A DNA stretch of 63,033 nt from an uncultured Christensenellaceae bacterium (GTDB lineage Bacteria; Bacillota; Clostridia; Christensenellales; Borkfalkiaceae): the NCBI GenBank assembly GCA_910587825.1, contig CAJUNJ010000003.1:116951-179983 (forward strand), in the 5' to 3' direction. Under the pieces are notes generated by a model. It was not told the DNA's origin. It was given only the letters and a program-made list of their open reading frames with translations, and ran no database searches. Below, one piece after another: positions 26,471 to 35,200 of the stretch (position 1 is its first letter; every line of letters starts with the position of its first letter). The translations under genes were made by a program, and so were the position numbers.

Positions 26471-27124
26471 ATGATGTTTTTCAATAATAAAGAGAAAAAG
26501 CGTAAGCTTGCCGAAGAGCAGGAGGCGGCGAAAGCCGACGCGGAGTTCGAAGCAAAGTTTACCGCAAAACAGGAAAAGAAGAAGGTCGAAAAAATAGTCG
26601 GCGAAATGGACAAGACGATAAACACGCTCGTCGCCCGCGCCGCGGGTGCGAAAGCCAAGGGGTATACCGACATTTATAAAAACTGCGTGTCATTAATTAA
26701 GGTTGCGCGCGCGAGAAAAAAGCAGGCGGAAACCTTCCTTTTCCAGATGGAAGCAATGCAGGAAATGCAGGCGCTTGCTAAAAGTTCGCAGGAACTTCTC
26801 GGTTCTATGGGCAGCGTAATGAACTCTTTGGGCAAGCTTTCGCTCGATAAGACGGTTATGTTAAATTCCCAGAAAGACTTCCTTGCGACCCAGCGCGAAC
26901 TTGAAAAACAGAGTATGAATATCGAAACTTATCTTTCGACTATGGAGTCAAACGTCGACGACGGCGCGGACGGCGCGCAAGAATTTTCTGACGGGGATAT
27001 AGAAGCCGAAATAGATAAATTTATGGTCGGCAACAGCATTAACGCTTCTTCCGCTTCGTCTTCGCAGGGCGGTAACGACGGCGGGGAAGATATGGAATAT
27101 CTCAAAAAAATGCTTCAAAACTGA
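26471..27124 (+). CDS. ESCRT-III (Snf7/CHMP)-like protein A
   Basis: A 217-aa all-helical protein. It has a strongly basic N-terminal half (NKEKKRKLAEEQ, RARKKQAETF), a central helical region and an acidic C-terminal third. That third holds FSDGDIEAEIDKFM, then a Ser/Gly linker and the terminal DMEYLKKMLQN. This layout matches eukaryotic and archaeal ESCRT-III: a basic helical hairpin, a regulatory acidic helix, then a MIT-interacting motif. Such proteins polymerise into membrane-bending filaments. The gene sits directly before an AAA+ gene with a MIT-like domain. PspA/Vipp1-type proteins are the known bacterial relatives, but they are less similar in layout. ATG at 26471 or 26474 is possible. 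Function is inferred. Confidence 0.6.
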   Translation: MMFFNNKEKKRKLAEEQEAAKADAEFEAKFTAKQEKKKVEKIVGEMDKTINTLVARAAGAKAKGYTDIYKNCVSLIKVARARKKQAETFLFQMEAMQEMQALAKSSQELLGSMGSVMNSLGKLSLDKTVMLNSQKDFLATQRELEKQSMNIETYLSTMESNVDDGADGAQEFSDGDIEAEIDKFMVGNSINASSASSSQGGNDGGEDMEYLKKMLQN

Positions 27125-27135
27125 CGGAGAGAGGT

Positions 27136-28293
27136 ATGGATAATAAAGATTATCTCGAACACACGTACAAGACCAATTACGACAGCGCCGTCAAGTTCGT
27201 GCAGTACAATAACCTGCCGGAAGCGAAAAAAGCGTTTAAGCGTTCGCTGGAAGCGGCAATACGTCTTATTGAAATTTCATACGGCAGTGACAGGGCGAGA
27301 TATAAGACAAATGCGGAAACGGTTGCACAGCTTCTTGAAAAGATTAACGCAAAGCTCGAAGCGGCCGGCAGTCCCAGACCCGCAAGGTCGGACGATTCAC
27401 CTGCAAAGGAACAGCCCAAGCCCAAGGCGCCGGAACCCAAAATAGAAAAGCTTACGCCCGAACAGGCGATGGCAAAACTTAACGCGCTTGAAGGTCTGCA
27501 CGTCGTAAAGTCGCAGGTTAAAAACCTCGTTTACCAGATAAAGGTGTTCAACGAACGCAAACTGCGTAAAATGTCCGTTCCCGATATGTCTTACCATATG
27601 GTGTTTATGGGCAATCCCGGGACGGGTAAGACGACGGTTGCAAGAATAATGTCGCAGATATACTGCGCCCTCGGTATTTTAAGCAAGGGTCAGCTTGTAG
27701 AAGTGAAGCGCAACGATCTGGTTGCGGGTTACGTCGGGCAGACTGCCATAAAGACGCAGGCGGTTATAGACAAAGCTATGGGCGGTGTGCTGTTTATCGA
27801 CGAAGCGTATACCCTTAACAAGGGCGGAAACGACTTCGGTCAGGAAGCGATAGACACCATTTTAAAAGCTATGGAAGACAATCGCGGGGACTTCGTGGTT
27901 ATAGTTGCGGGATACGACGAGCTTATGCACAAGTTTATAGACTCCAACCCGGGGCTTAAATCGCGTTTTAAAAATTATATAAATTTTACCGACTATACTG
28001 GCGAAGAGATGTATAACATCTTTACGGGTCTTTGCAGAAAGAACCAGTTTACGCTTACTTCGGCGGCGGGCGAAATGCTTAAAAATCATTTTGCGGTTAT
28101 TTACGAAAAGCGCGACGACAATTTCGGCAATGCGCGTGACGTAAGAAATCTTTTCGAAGAGACGGTCGCAAGACAGGCAAACAGACTTGCGCCTATGTTT
28201 TCGGGACAGCGCATATCCGACGAAGCGATAGCAACGCTTATTCCCGAAGACCTGCCGTTTTACGGCGTAAACGATAACAGCAACAAGAATTAA
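27136..28293 (+). CDS. AAA+ ATPase with N-terminal MIT-like domain (Vps4-like layout, CbbX/SpoVK-type AAA)
   Basis: 385 aa. Residues about 5-80 form a predicted three-helix bundle whose pattern resembles the MIT domain of Vps4: NNLPEAKKAFKRSLEAAIRL, then AETVAQLLEKINAKLE. A Pro/Lys-rich linker (about 85-110) leads to an AAA+ module of the CbbX/SpoVK/EccA group. That module has Walker A GNPGTGKTT (about 159), the pore-loop region DLVAGYVGQT, Walker B GVLFIDEAY (about 218) and the arginine-finger region NPGLKSRF. Vps4 has the same MIT-linker-AAA order and disassembles ESCRT-III polymers. The gene lies between two ESCRT-III-like genes with gaps of 11 and 10 bases. It most likely remodels those proteins; this is inference. 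Confidence 0.75.
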   Translation: MDNKDYLEHTYKTNYDSAVKFVQYNNLPEAKKAFKRSLEAAIRLIEISYGSDRARYKTNAETVAQLLEKINAKLEAAGSPRPARSDDSPAKEQPKPKAPEPKIEKLTPEQAMAKLNALEGLHVVKSQVKNLVYQIKVFNERKLRKMSVPDMSYHMVFMGNPGTGKTTVARIMSQIYCALGILSKGQLVEVKRNDLVAGYVGQTAIKTQAVIDKAMGGVLFIDEAYTLNKGGNDFGQEAIDTILKAMEDNRGDFVVIVAGYDELMHKFIDSNPGLKSRFKNYINFTDYTGEEMYNIFTGLCRKNQFTLTSAAGEMLKNHFAVIYEKRDDNFGNARDVRNLFEETVARQANRLAPMFSGQRISDEAIATLIPEDLPFYGVNDNSNKN

Positions 28294-28303
28294 GGAGAAG
28301 TAT

Positions 28304-28879
28304 ATGAAACTTTTTAAAAGCAAGGCGGAAAAAGAACAGGAACGCAAAATGCTTGTCAGACAGTCTATGAGAGAGCTTGAAAAGCGTATCCAGAAGCTTG
28401 AAGCGCAGCAGAAAAATTACATTGCCGATGCGCGCAAAGCCCGTGAAGAAGGTTTGCCCGATATGGAACTGCTTGCAAAAAACGCGCTTAAAATGACGGT
28501 TACCGAACGCAAGCGCACGTACAGAATGCTGTTGCAGGCGCGCATAATTTCGCAGATGAAAGATATGAACGCGATGACAAACGAATTCCTCAAAGCGGTG
28601 CAGGTTATAAGCAAGGATATAGCCGCTTCCGCGGGGCTTGACATAGCAAAGATTACGGGCGACCTTAAATTCGCTATGGATAAAGTCACTATGCAGACCG
28701 AAAATCTCAACGATATGCTTGAAAATTCACAGGACGAAGTAGGCGAATTTTCGGAAGACAATTCGGTTATTTCCGATGAAGAAATAGATAAAATGATTTA
28801 CGGCGCACAGGACGGCGCTGGCGATAAATTCGCTTACGACGACGAGCTTGCCCAACTCCGCAAACAGCTTGACAAATAA
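28304..28879 (+). CDS. ESCRT-III (Snf7/CHMP)-like protein B
   Basis: 191 aa and the clearest ESCRT-III-like protein of the operon. The N-terminus is basic (KLFKSKAEKEQERK). A helix, MRELEKRIQKLEAQQKNY, is followed by ARKAREEGLPDMELLAKNAL and RKRTYRMLLQARI, which parallels the alpha1-alpha2 hairpin of CHMP proteins. Then GLDIAKITGDLKFAMDKV and NLNDMLENSQDEV match the alpha3-alpha4 region. An acidic stretch with ISDEEIDKMIYGA and a terminal DDELAQLRKQLDK resemble the alpha5 and MIM1 elements that bind the MIT domain of Vps4. It probably forms or caps membrane filaments that the neighbouring AAA+ proteins take apart. Identification is by pattern only. A good ribosome-binding site (AAGGAG) precedes the ATG. 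Confidence 0.65.
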   Translation: MKLFKSKAEKEQERKMLVRQSMRELEKRIQKLEAQQKNYIADARKAREEGLPDMELLAKNALKMTVTERKRTYRMLLQARIISQMKDMNAMTNEFLKAVQVISKDIAASAGLDIAKITGDLKFAMDKVTMQTENLNDMLENSQDEVGEFSEDNSVISDEEIDKMIYGAQDGAGDKFAYDDELAQLRKQLDK

Positions 28880-28890
28880 ATTTTCAGCCG

Positions 28891-31032
28891 ATGGAAGATT
28901 TAAAAATTTCGCTTTCAAATTATATACGTCAGGCGAAAACCGCGCTTGACGCAAATGATAACGCCCGCGCCCGCGAATGTCTGTTGCGTTCTGCCGAGTG
29001 CGCGCTTCTGCTTGCGAAAAACAGCGGCGGAAAAAGCGAAAAGCAATATCTTTCGCAGTACGAAAGTTTAAAGGTTATGATAAATAACCTCAACCGCAGA
29101 ATGGAACAGGGTGTCGGCGCAAATGCCGCGCCCGTAAAAACGTTTCAAAGCGGCACGGTTAACGACGGGGGTACGGTCAAGGACGGCAAAGCATTTACCA
29201 AACCCGCCAAGACCGATTCTTTAAGCCCGCAAAGGCTGTGCGATTACATAGGTCAGCCACAGGCGGTAACTGCCGTGCGCGACCTTATAACCGCCGCAAG
29301 GCTTAAAAATTCGGCTATGCCGCATCTCATACTGTACGGTTCGCACGGGCTCGGCAAGACGACTTTTTCCCGCATAATAGCAAACGAACTCGGCGTAGGG
29401 TTTACCGAAGTAAACGTATCCAAGATGAACAGCGCCGAAATGATTGCCATATTAAAAAAGCTTAAACCGAGAGATATCGTCTTCATAGACGAAATACACA
29501 CACTTCCGATTATCGTTGCCGAATCGGTTTTATATTCGGCAATGCAGGACGGCAGAATTACCTTTACCGAAGGCAAGGGCAAGTTTGCGCGCACACAGGT
29601 GCTTACGCTTCCGCCTTTTACTCTTATCGGCGCAACAACCGAAGTCGGCAAGCTGGCAAAGCCTTTCACGCAACGCGCCATACAGATAAGGCTTGAAGAA
29701 TATTCCGACGAAGTTCTCGGCGGAATAATAACAAATTCGTTTTATAAACTCGGTATGAAAATTTCGTCCGAAAACGGACTTTATATCGCAAGGCGTTGCC
29801 GTAACAATCCGAGAATTGCCAACAACACGGTAAGGCGCATATCCGACAAGGCGCTTGTAAGATACGCGGCGATTAACAATCTCCGCTCCGACGGGGCGTT
29901 CGGCTCTCCCGACGCGGTAAGAAAGCTGAATATCGAAGTTACCCAAAAGTTAATAGAAGAGTTTTTTACCGAAAACGGCATTGACGAATACGGGCTTGAA
30001 AATGGCGACAGGGAGTTGCTTAAAATAATAATAACCCGCTACGGCGGTGGTCCCGTAGGTATAGACACGCTTGCGCGGGTTATGAATGAAAGCAACAACG
30101 TCATATCGCAGAAATACGAAGCTTATCTCATAAAAAAGGGATTTATGCGTATAGACCGTGACGGACGCGTGGTAATGCCCGCGGCTTACAGGGCGTTGGG
30201 TTTGCCCGTCCCGCCCGAAGCAGAGGAAAAGGCAAAAACTTCCGACGTCGGCGACGAACGCGGGGAACGTAAATCACGGTTCGAAGACAGAAAAGTAATA
30301 GCCTGCCGCGTCCCCGACGAAATAAAATGCAAAAACGTCGAAGACCTTATAGAATATCCGCCCGAAGCAGGGGTGATTACAAAAACTCTTGACGAGCTTT
30401 TTCCCGACATTGAAAAGGAATACGACGGGGAGACAAAGCATCTTTGCAAGCTTGAAATAGATTTCGACGATTTTAAACGCTGTATCACCTGCGATTCGTT
30501 CCTCGAAAGCAGGTTTGCAATATGTATGGCGACGGTGGGGTATTTGAAGGATCTTAAAGCGCAGACGCTTGAAATTCCTTACGTATCGCAGGAGCTTGCC
30601 AACAGAAGGTATTTTCCCGACTTCATTATAAAGGACTATAAGGGCAGGATTGCAATCATTGAAATGAAAAATTTCGATATGCTGTCCTATCACCTGAACA
30701 TAGACAAATACGAAATGCTTAAAAATTACTGCATAAGCCGCGGTTACGGCTATGCGGAAATAGCAAAAGCCAACAACGCCGAAAGGTACGTGTCCGCAGA
30801 ACAACTTAAAAGGGCGCCCGTCAATGTCAAGCTTGAAGAGTATATATTCAAGACGATAGAAGAAAACGGCAGGGCAACGGGCGAGGGTATGTTCGGCGAA
30901 AAAGATTTCCGAAGATATATCGCAGAAAACGGCGCGACCGACCGTGCGGAAATTTACACAATTCTTTTGAACAACAGAAAGCTGAAAAACACTGACAGGG
31001 CGGGCGGCGATTTCAGAATTATTTTCGAATGA
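28891..31032 (+). CDS. MIT-like / RuvB-like AAA+ / PD-(D/E)XK nuclease-like fusion
   Basis: 713 aa in three parts. Residues 1-75 form a second MIT-like helical bundle (ANDNARARECLLRSAECALLL ending in LKVMINNLNRR). Residues about 110-440 are a RuvB-type AAA+ ATPase with winged helix: IGQPQAV, Walker A GSHGLGKTT (about 150), Walker B FIDEIH, sensor 1 LIGATTEVGKLAKPFTQR and GGGPVGIDTLA. The C-terminal third contains YFPDFIIKDYKG...IIEMKN (about residues 571-592), the spacing expected for a PD-(D/E)XK nuclease core (PD, then ExK). The RuvB family normally moves Holliday junctions and has neither end domain. No good ribosome-binding site is visible, so translation may be coupled to the upstream gene 11 bases away. 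Confidence 0.75.
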   Translation: MEDLKISLSNYIRQAKTALDANDNARARECLLRSAECALLLAKNSGGKSEKQYLSQYESLKVMINNLNRRMEQGVGANAAPVKTFQSGTVNDGGTVKDGKAFTKPAKTDSLSPQRLCDYIGQPQAVTAVRDLITAARLKNSAMPHLILYGSHGLGKTTFSRIIANELGVGFTEVNVSKMNSAEMIAILKKLKPRDIVFIDEIHTLPIIVAESVLYSAMQDGRITFTEGKGKFARTQVLTLPPFTLIGATTEVGKLAKPFTQRAIQIRLEEYSDEVLGGIITNSFYKLGMKISSENGLYIARRCRNNPRIANNTVRRISDKALVRYAAINNLRSDGAFGSPDAVRKLNIEVTQKLIEEFFTENGIDEYGLENGDRELLKIIITRYGGGPVGIDTLARVMNESNNVISQKYEAYLIKKGFMRIDRDGRVVMPAAYRALGLPVPPEAEEKAKTSDVGDERGERKSRFEDRKVIACRVPDEIKCKNVEDLIEYPPEAGVITKTLDELFPDIEKEYDGETKHLCKLEIDFDDFKRCITCDSFLESRFAICMATVGYLKDLKAQTLEIPYVSQELANRRYFPDFIIKDYKGRIAIIEMKNFDMLSYHLNIDKYEMLKNYCISRGYGYAEIAKANNAERYVSAEQLKRAPVNVKLEEYIFKTIEENGRATGEGMFGEKDFRRYIAENGATDRAEIYTILLNNRKLKNTDRAGGDFRIIFE

Positions 31033-31049
31033 GATGCGTTTGAATTACA

Positions 31050-32210
31050 ATGCTTAAAACCTTTTACAAAAAAAAGCAACCAGTTAAAATTTTTTTCGAC
31101 GAAAAGCTTGCAACGCGTTCGGTTGCGTACGGAAACGCCGTTGCGGAAGAACTTATTGCGTGGAGAGTAGACTTTGAAGAAAAGTGGGCTTCACGCAACT
31201 TTCTCTTATGTAAGCAGGGCGATATGGGCGGAAACCGCGTATGCGGCGGCGACCTTACAAGCGGTTTAAAAAAGTGCAACGCACAGGTTAAGCGGGTAAA
31301 TTCCGTACTATGTCCGTTGTGGATAGAAGATTTTTTTTTGGAAGCGCGTGCGGACGGACTGGCATACGTAAATGGCGAAAGGGCGGGTGAACTCGGCACC
31401 GAGCTTAAAGGCTGGGCGGTTGCGGCAATTAAAAACGCATATTATCTTCTTGTGATAGGAAAACCTTACGGCGGAGGACAAGCAGGGCTTTACGCTTACC
31501 CTTTTTCGGACGGAAGACTATCCAAAGCGATAGCGCATAAAAATCTCGAAGCCACGCTTGAAGCTTCAAGCACGCTTATATGTATGGGACGGCACGTGTT
31601 CTGCGTGCATAACGGTATTTTCGCATATTTTCATTTCCTGCCGGAATGCGGGGAATTTGAAACGGTTGCTCTCGGCGGCGATGAAAACCGCACCGCAATC
31701 TGGCGTAAATCCGTAAATCCGCAAATTATTTGTGACGGCAGAGGCAGGGTGTTCTGGGTTGCCGACGGCACGGCGTATTGGTTCCCTGTCGGTTATCCCC
31801 GCTACGTCTATAAAATCGAAGGCGAACGCGGTTGCACGGTTGCGAACATACAGTATTACGGCGGAAGTTTGTGGCTGTATGAGAGGGACAGACAGGGACG
31901 CACTGCTTGTTACCGCCTGGAAGAGTGCGCGCAGGGCGTGTTTGAAAAGAAGCTGTTCAACACAGGCGTACTTTGCAACGCATTCTGTAACGTGCGCGGA
32001 AATACGCTTAGTTACGTCAAGATAACAGACGGCGGGCGTCCGCGTGCAGTGCAGTCTTCGCATAACGGTACGGCGGAAAGAATTGTAGCCGAATATCCGC
32101 TTAAAAGCGCAAACGTGTTCGTGTCGGGCGGGATACTTGCTGAAAACGCCCTATATATCGGCAAAGAACGGAATAAAACTTTAACCGTCGTACCCGACGG
32201 AGAAGAATAA
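31050..32210 (+). CDS. Unrecognised 386-aa protein, possibly beta-propeller
   Basis: I do not recognise a family. It has no signal peptide and no TM segment. From about residue 100 the sequence alternates short hydrophobic/aromatic strands with turns (ICMGRHVFCVHNGIFAYFHFLP, then ICDGRGRVFWVADGTAYWFP, then YYGGSLWLYERD), which suggests blades of a beta-propeller. The basic N-terminus (MLKTFYKKKQP) and a cluster of cysteines (about residues 53-88) may bind metal or nucleic acid. No clear ribosome-binding site is seen. It sits in the operon between the nuclease-ATPase fusion and the helicase, so it may be an adaptor for one of them. Confidence 0.6.
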   Translation: MLKTFYKKKQPVKIFFDEKLATRSVAYGNAVAEELIAWRVDFEEKWASRNFLLCKQGDMGGNRVCGGDLTSGLKKCNAQVKRVNSVLCPLWIEDFFLEARADGLAYVNGERAGELGTELKGWAVAAIKNAYYLLVIGKPYGGGQAGLYAYPFSDGRLSKAIAHKNLEATLEASSTLICMGRHVFCVHNGIFAYFHFLPECGEFETVALGGDENRTAIWRKSVNPQIICDGRGRVFWVADGTAYWFPVGYPRYVYKIEGERGCTVANIQYYGGSLWLYERDRQGRTACYRLEECAQGVFEKKLFNTGVLCNAFCNVRGNTLSYVKITDGGRPRAVQSSHNGTAERIVAEYPLKSANVFVSGGILAENALYIGKERNKTLTVVPDGEE

Positions 32211-32221
32211 GGAGAGAGAAT

Positions 32222-35200
32222 ATGATTGATAAGAACGACGTCAAAATGCCCGTACAAAAGGAAAATACGGAAGCTCTTTTAAACGATAAGGAGAGGGTCG
32301 GCAAAATAGAAGATTTGCTCGACCTGGTCAACGACGCCGACAACAGGCAGGAGCTCAGGTTAAACGAAGAGTATTACGGCAGGTTTAACTGGTTCGGAAC
32401 AAGCAGCGACCGCAGGGATAAAAACTACTTCTCATATCAGGAAGAAGCCGTTTACGACTTCATTTTCAACCTCAATAAAAGCGGCATTCTTTCCGACCAG
32501 GTAGGAATGGGCAAGACTATCGAAGCGGGTATGATTATAAGCGAGCTTGCAAGCCGTAACGAGCTTCGTTCCCTTCTGATAATAGTTCCCAACGAAATTA
32601 TGGCGGAGAAATGGGAGTACGAGCTTGCCGAAAAATTCGGTATAAAGACCTGCGTGCGCGAACTTCCCAACGGCACTAAGCAGGTTTATCCGCAGGTTAA
32701 AGCGCTTGTAAACTACGACGATTTCTGCAAAGCCGTTTACGACTGTATTTCGGAAGAAAAGTTCGTTGAAATAACAGAACATAAATTTACCCATAAGTAT
32801 CAGGCGGGAAGCGCAAAGGAAGCGCTTGCCGACATTATAAATTCTTTTGTAAAAAGCGATATAAACACTGCGGTAAAGCTTATAAACGAGGGTTTTGCAT
32901 GCAACGACCTTGCTGGCGACCCCGCCGTGGAATTCGACGGCAAGATTTTCCGCATAAGGGGAACGCAGTTCAGCCGTGCGTACGAATACGATAAAAGCGG
33001 CGCAATACGCCGTTATCTCAACGGAAAACAGAACCAACGCCCCGAAAACGTAATAAACAACACGTATTTCGGCAGAACTTATAACGAGATAATCAAGCAG
33101 GAACTCGGCATTCTGTTTACGCTTATCGGCGATTATTTTACGACAATTCCCGAAGAAATTACAAATATTTCGGAAATAATGACCAACCGCTATCCTATAC
33201 TTGCAATTCCCATTTCGTATTCAGAACAGGTAAACGGCAAGACCGTGCAGATGGAATTTCTCAACCGCACGCTTTCATCCAATATCGAAAACTATAAACA
33301 TAAATCTTTCGTACAGCAGAAAGACGGCAGGATAGAGGACGTGTACGAAGATTACAGGATAATAGACTTCTTCATAGACGTAGGCTATCAGACGCTTATC
33401 GTAGACGAAGTACACGATTACATAGACGTAAGCGCAAAGATGGAGCGCAAGCTCTTCCATAAAAAGACCGACAATACCGAACTCGGCATTTACAACAGCG
33501 GGTATTCTGTCTATCCGTCGGACATATATAACCGTTACGAGCTTTTCGACGACTACTATTTCATTAAAAAGAGCAGTTTATATAAAAAACTTAAAGCGCT
33601 TGCCGACAAGGCGAACCGTAAGATATTCCTTACCGCAACGCCCATAAAGTCGGATATGGTGGACTTCTATCTTTTGACTTTGCTTGCCAGCAACAAGGAC
33701 TCGGAAGCGTATAAAAAGGTATCCGAAAACCTTGAAAACGCGTACCCGTTGAGCGAAGTGCGCGAAAACACGCTTGCCGACCTTTACAATACCTTCCGCG
33801 CCTGCGTGGAAAATAACTCCGCCCGCCATTTCTGCGGTTACAAGGACGTATTTTTAAAACACGAAACAGTAAAATCTGGCGACAAGGAAGAAAACAGGTA
33901 CGAATATCCCTATTTCAACAACGATTTCTTAAAAGCAAACGTCGGTAAAGCCGACGTGGTAAGAGATTACCTTTTAAGCCATATAAGCTATATGACTATG
34001 GAAGAAGTCGTTATGGAACTTGTATTGGCGTACACCGCCGAAAGCAAGGACGGACAACAGAGCGACCTCGGCATTTCCAAGATAATAGAAAGACTTATAG
34101 ATCTGCTTTCGCGTGACGCGGACAATTTGCAGACCCGCGTAGTGTTCCGCTGTCTTCTCAACAATACCGTAAAGATGAGATTCGAAGAAGACTTTACAAA
34201 GGACAAAAAGCCCATTAAGCGCATACGTGAACTTTTGGAAATGGAAGAAGGTCCGAGAAAGTGGTTTAATACCTACCGCAAGTACGGCATACGCCATACC
34301 CGCCACCAGACCTACAACCTCTCAAAGTGCGACAGCCTTGAAAAACTCAGCAAAACGAGGGTGGAACGTTATAAAAATCTGCCCGTCTGGCCGAGAAGAA
34401 ACGGCAAAGTCATTTTCCTTCTGCGCGACGATATATTCTTCGACAGCTTTTTGAAAGTAGAACGCGGATTGAAGCGGGATAACGATTTGCCCGTCAGACT
34501 GAGCGATTTGCCCAATTCTGACAAACTCAGCGGCGACGATGGCGAAAAGGAAGAAAGGCTTAAAAACGCCACGGCGATATACGACTATATCAACAACGCG
34601 ATGAGCGGCGGTAACCCCTCCGACCACAGACCGCAGAGCAGCCGTTACGAATCGGTTGACCTTGACGACGCGGGAATGGTCGACTATAAGCTTGCGCTTG
34701 TAAACAAGCTTATGCTCGGCAGGGATACGGCGCTCGGTTCGGTAAGCCGTAAAGTGCTTCTGTTTGCCGAAAACGACCGCGACGCAATAACCGAATGGTT
34801 CCGTTACCAGCGTTGCGCCCCTCTTTACGGCGGAGAACAGCTCGATAAGAAAAAGGCGGAAGAGTATAAACGCAAATGGCAGAGTTACCGCGTAGAGGAC
34901 ATCGCCGAAGAATGGCAGGTGTCGGAAGACACGGGCGACCTTGACCGTACCGACGGCAACCTCCTTGTCATAATAGACCCCAAGCGTTACGAAAAGGGCG
35001 TCGACTTGCAGAAAGCCGACACTATAATAAACTTCGACATTAACTACGACCCCCTTAAAATGGAACAGCGTATCGGACGTATAGACCGTATACGTCCCGC
35101 CGGACAAAACCCCGAAATAAATATTGTGTCTTTCGTTCCGCTAAACGATATGAGCGGGTTCGTAATAAACTTCTTCGCCAACGAAATGAAGATGTTTACC

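Noticed and set aside
26471..28879. Calling the small helical proteins PspA/Vipp1
   Set aside because: They lack the typical PspA length and N-terminal amphipathic helix pattern. The acidic C-terminal helix plus MIM-like tail and the adjacent MIT-AAA fit an ESCRT-III layout better, though both belong to one superfamily.
31034..31036. Upstream ATG at 31034 for the 386-aa gene
   Set aside because: It is out of frame with the long ORF and has no ribosome-binding site either.
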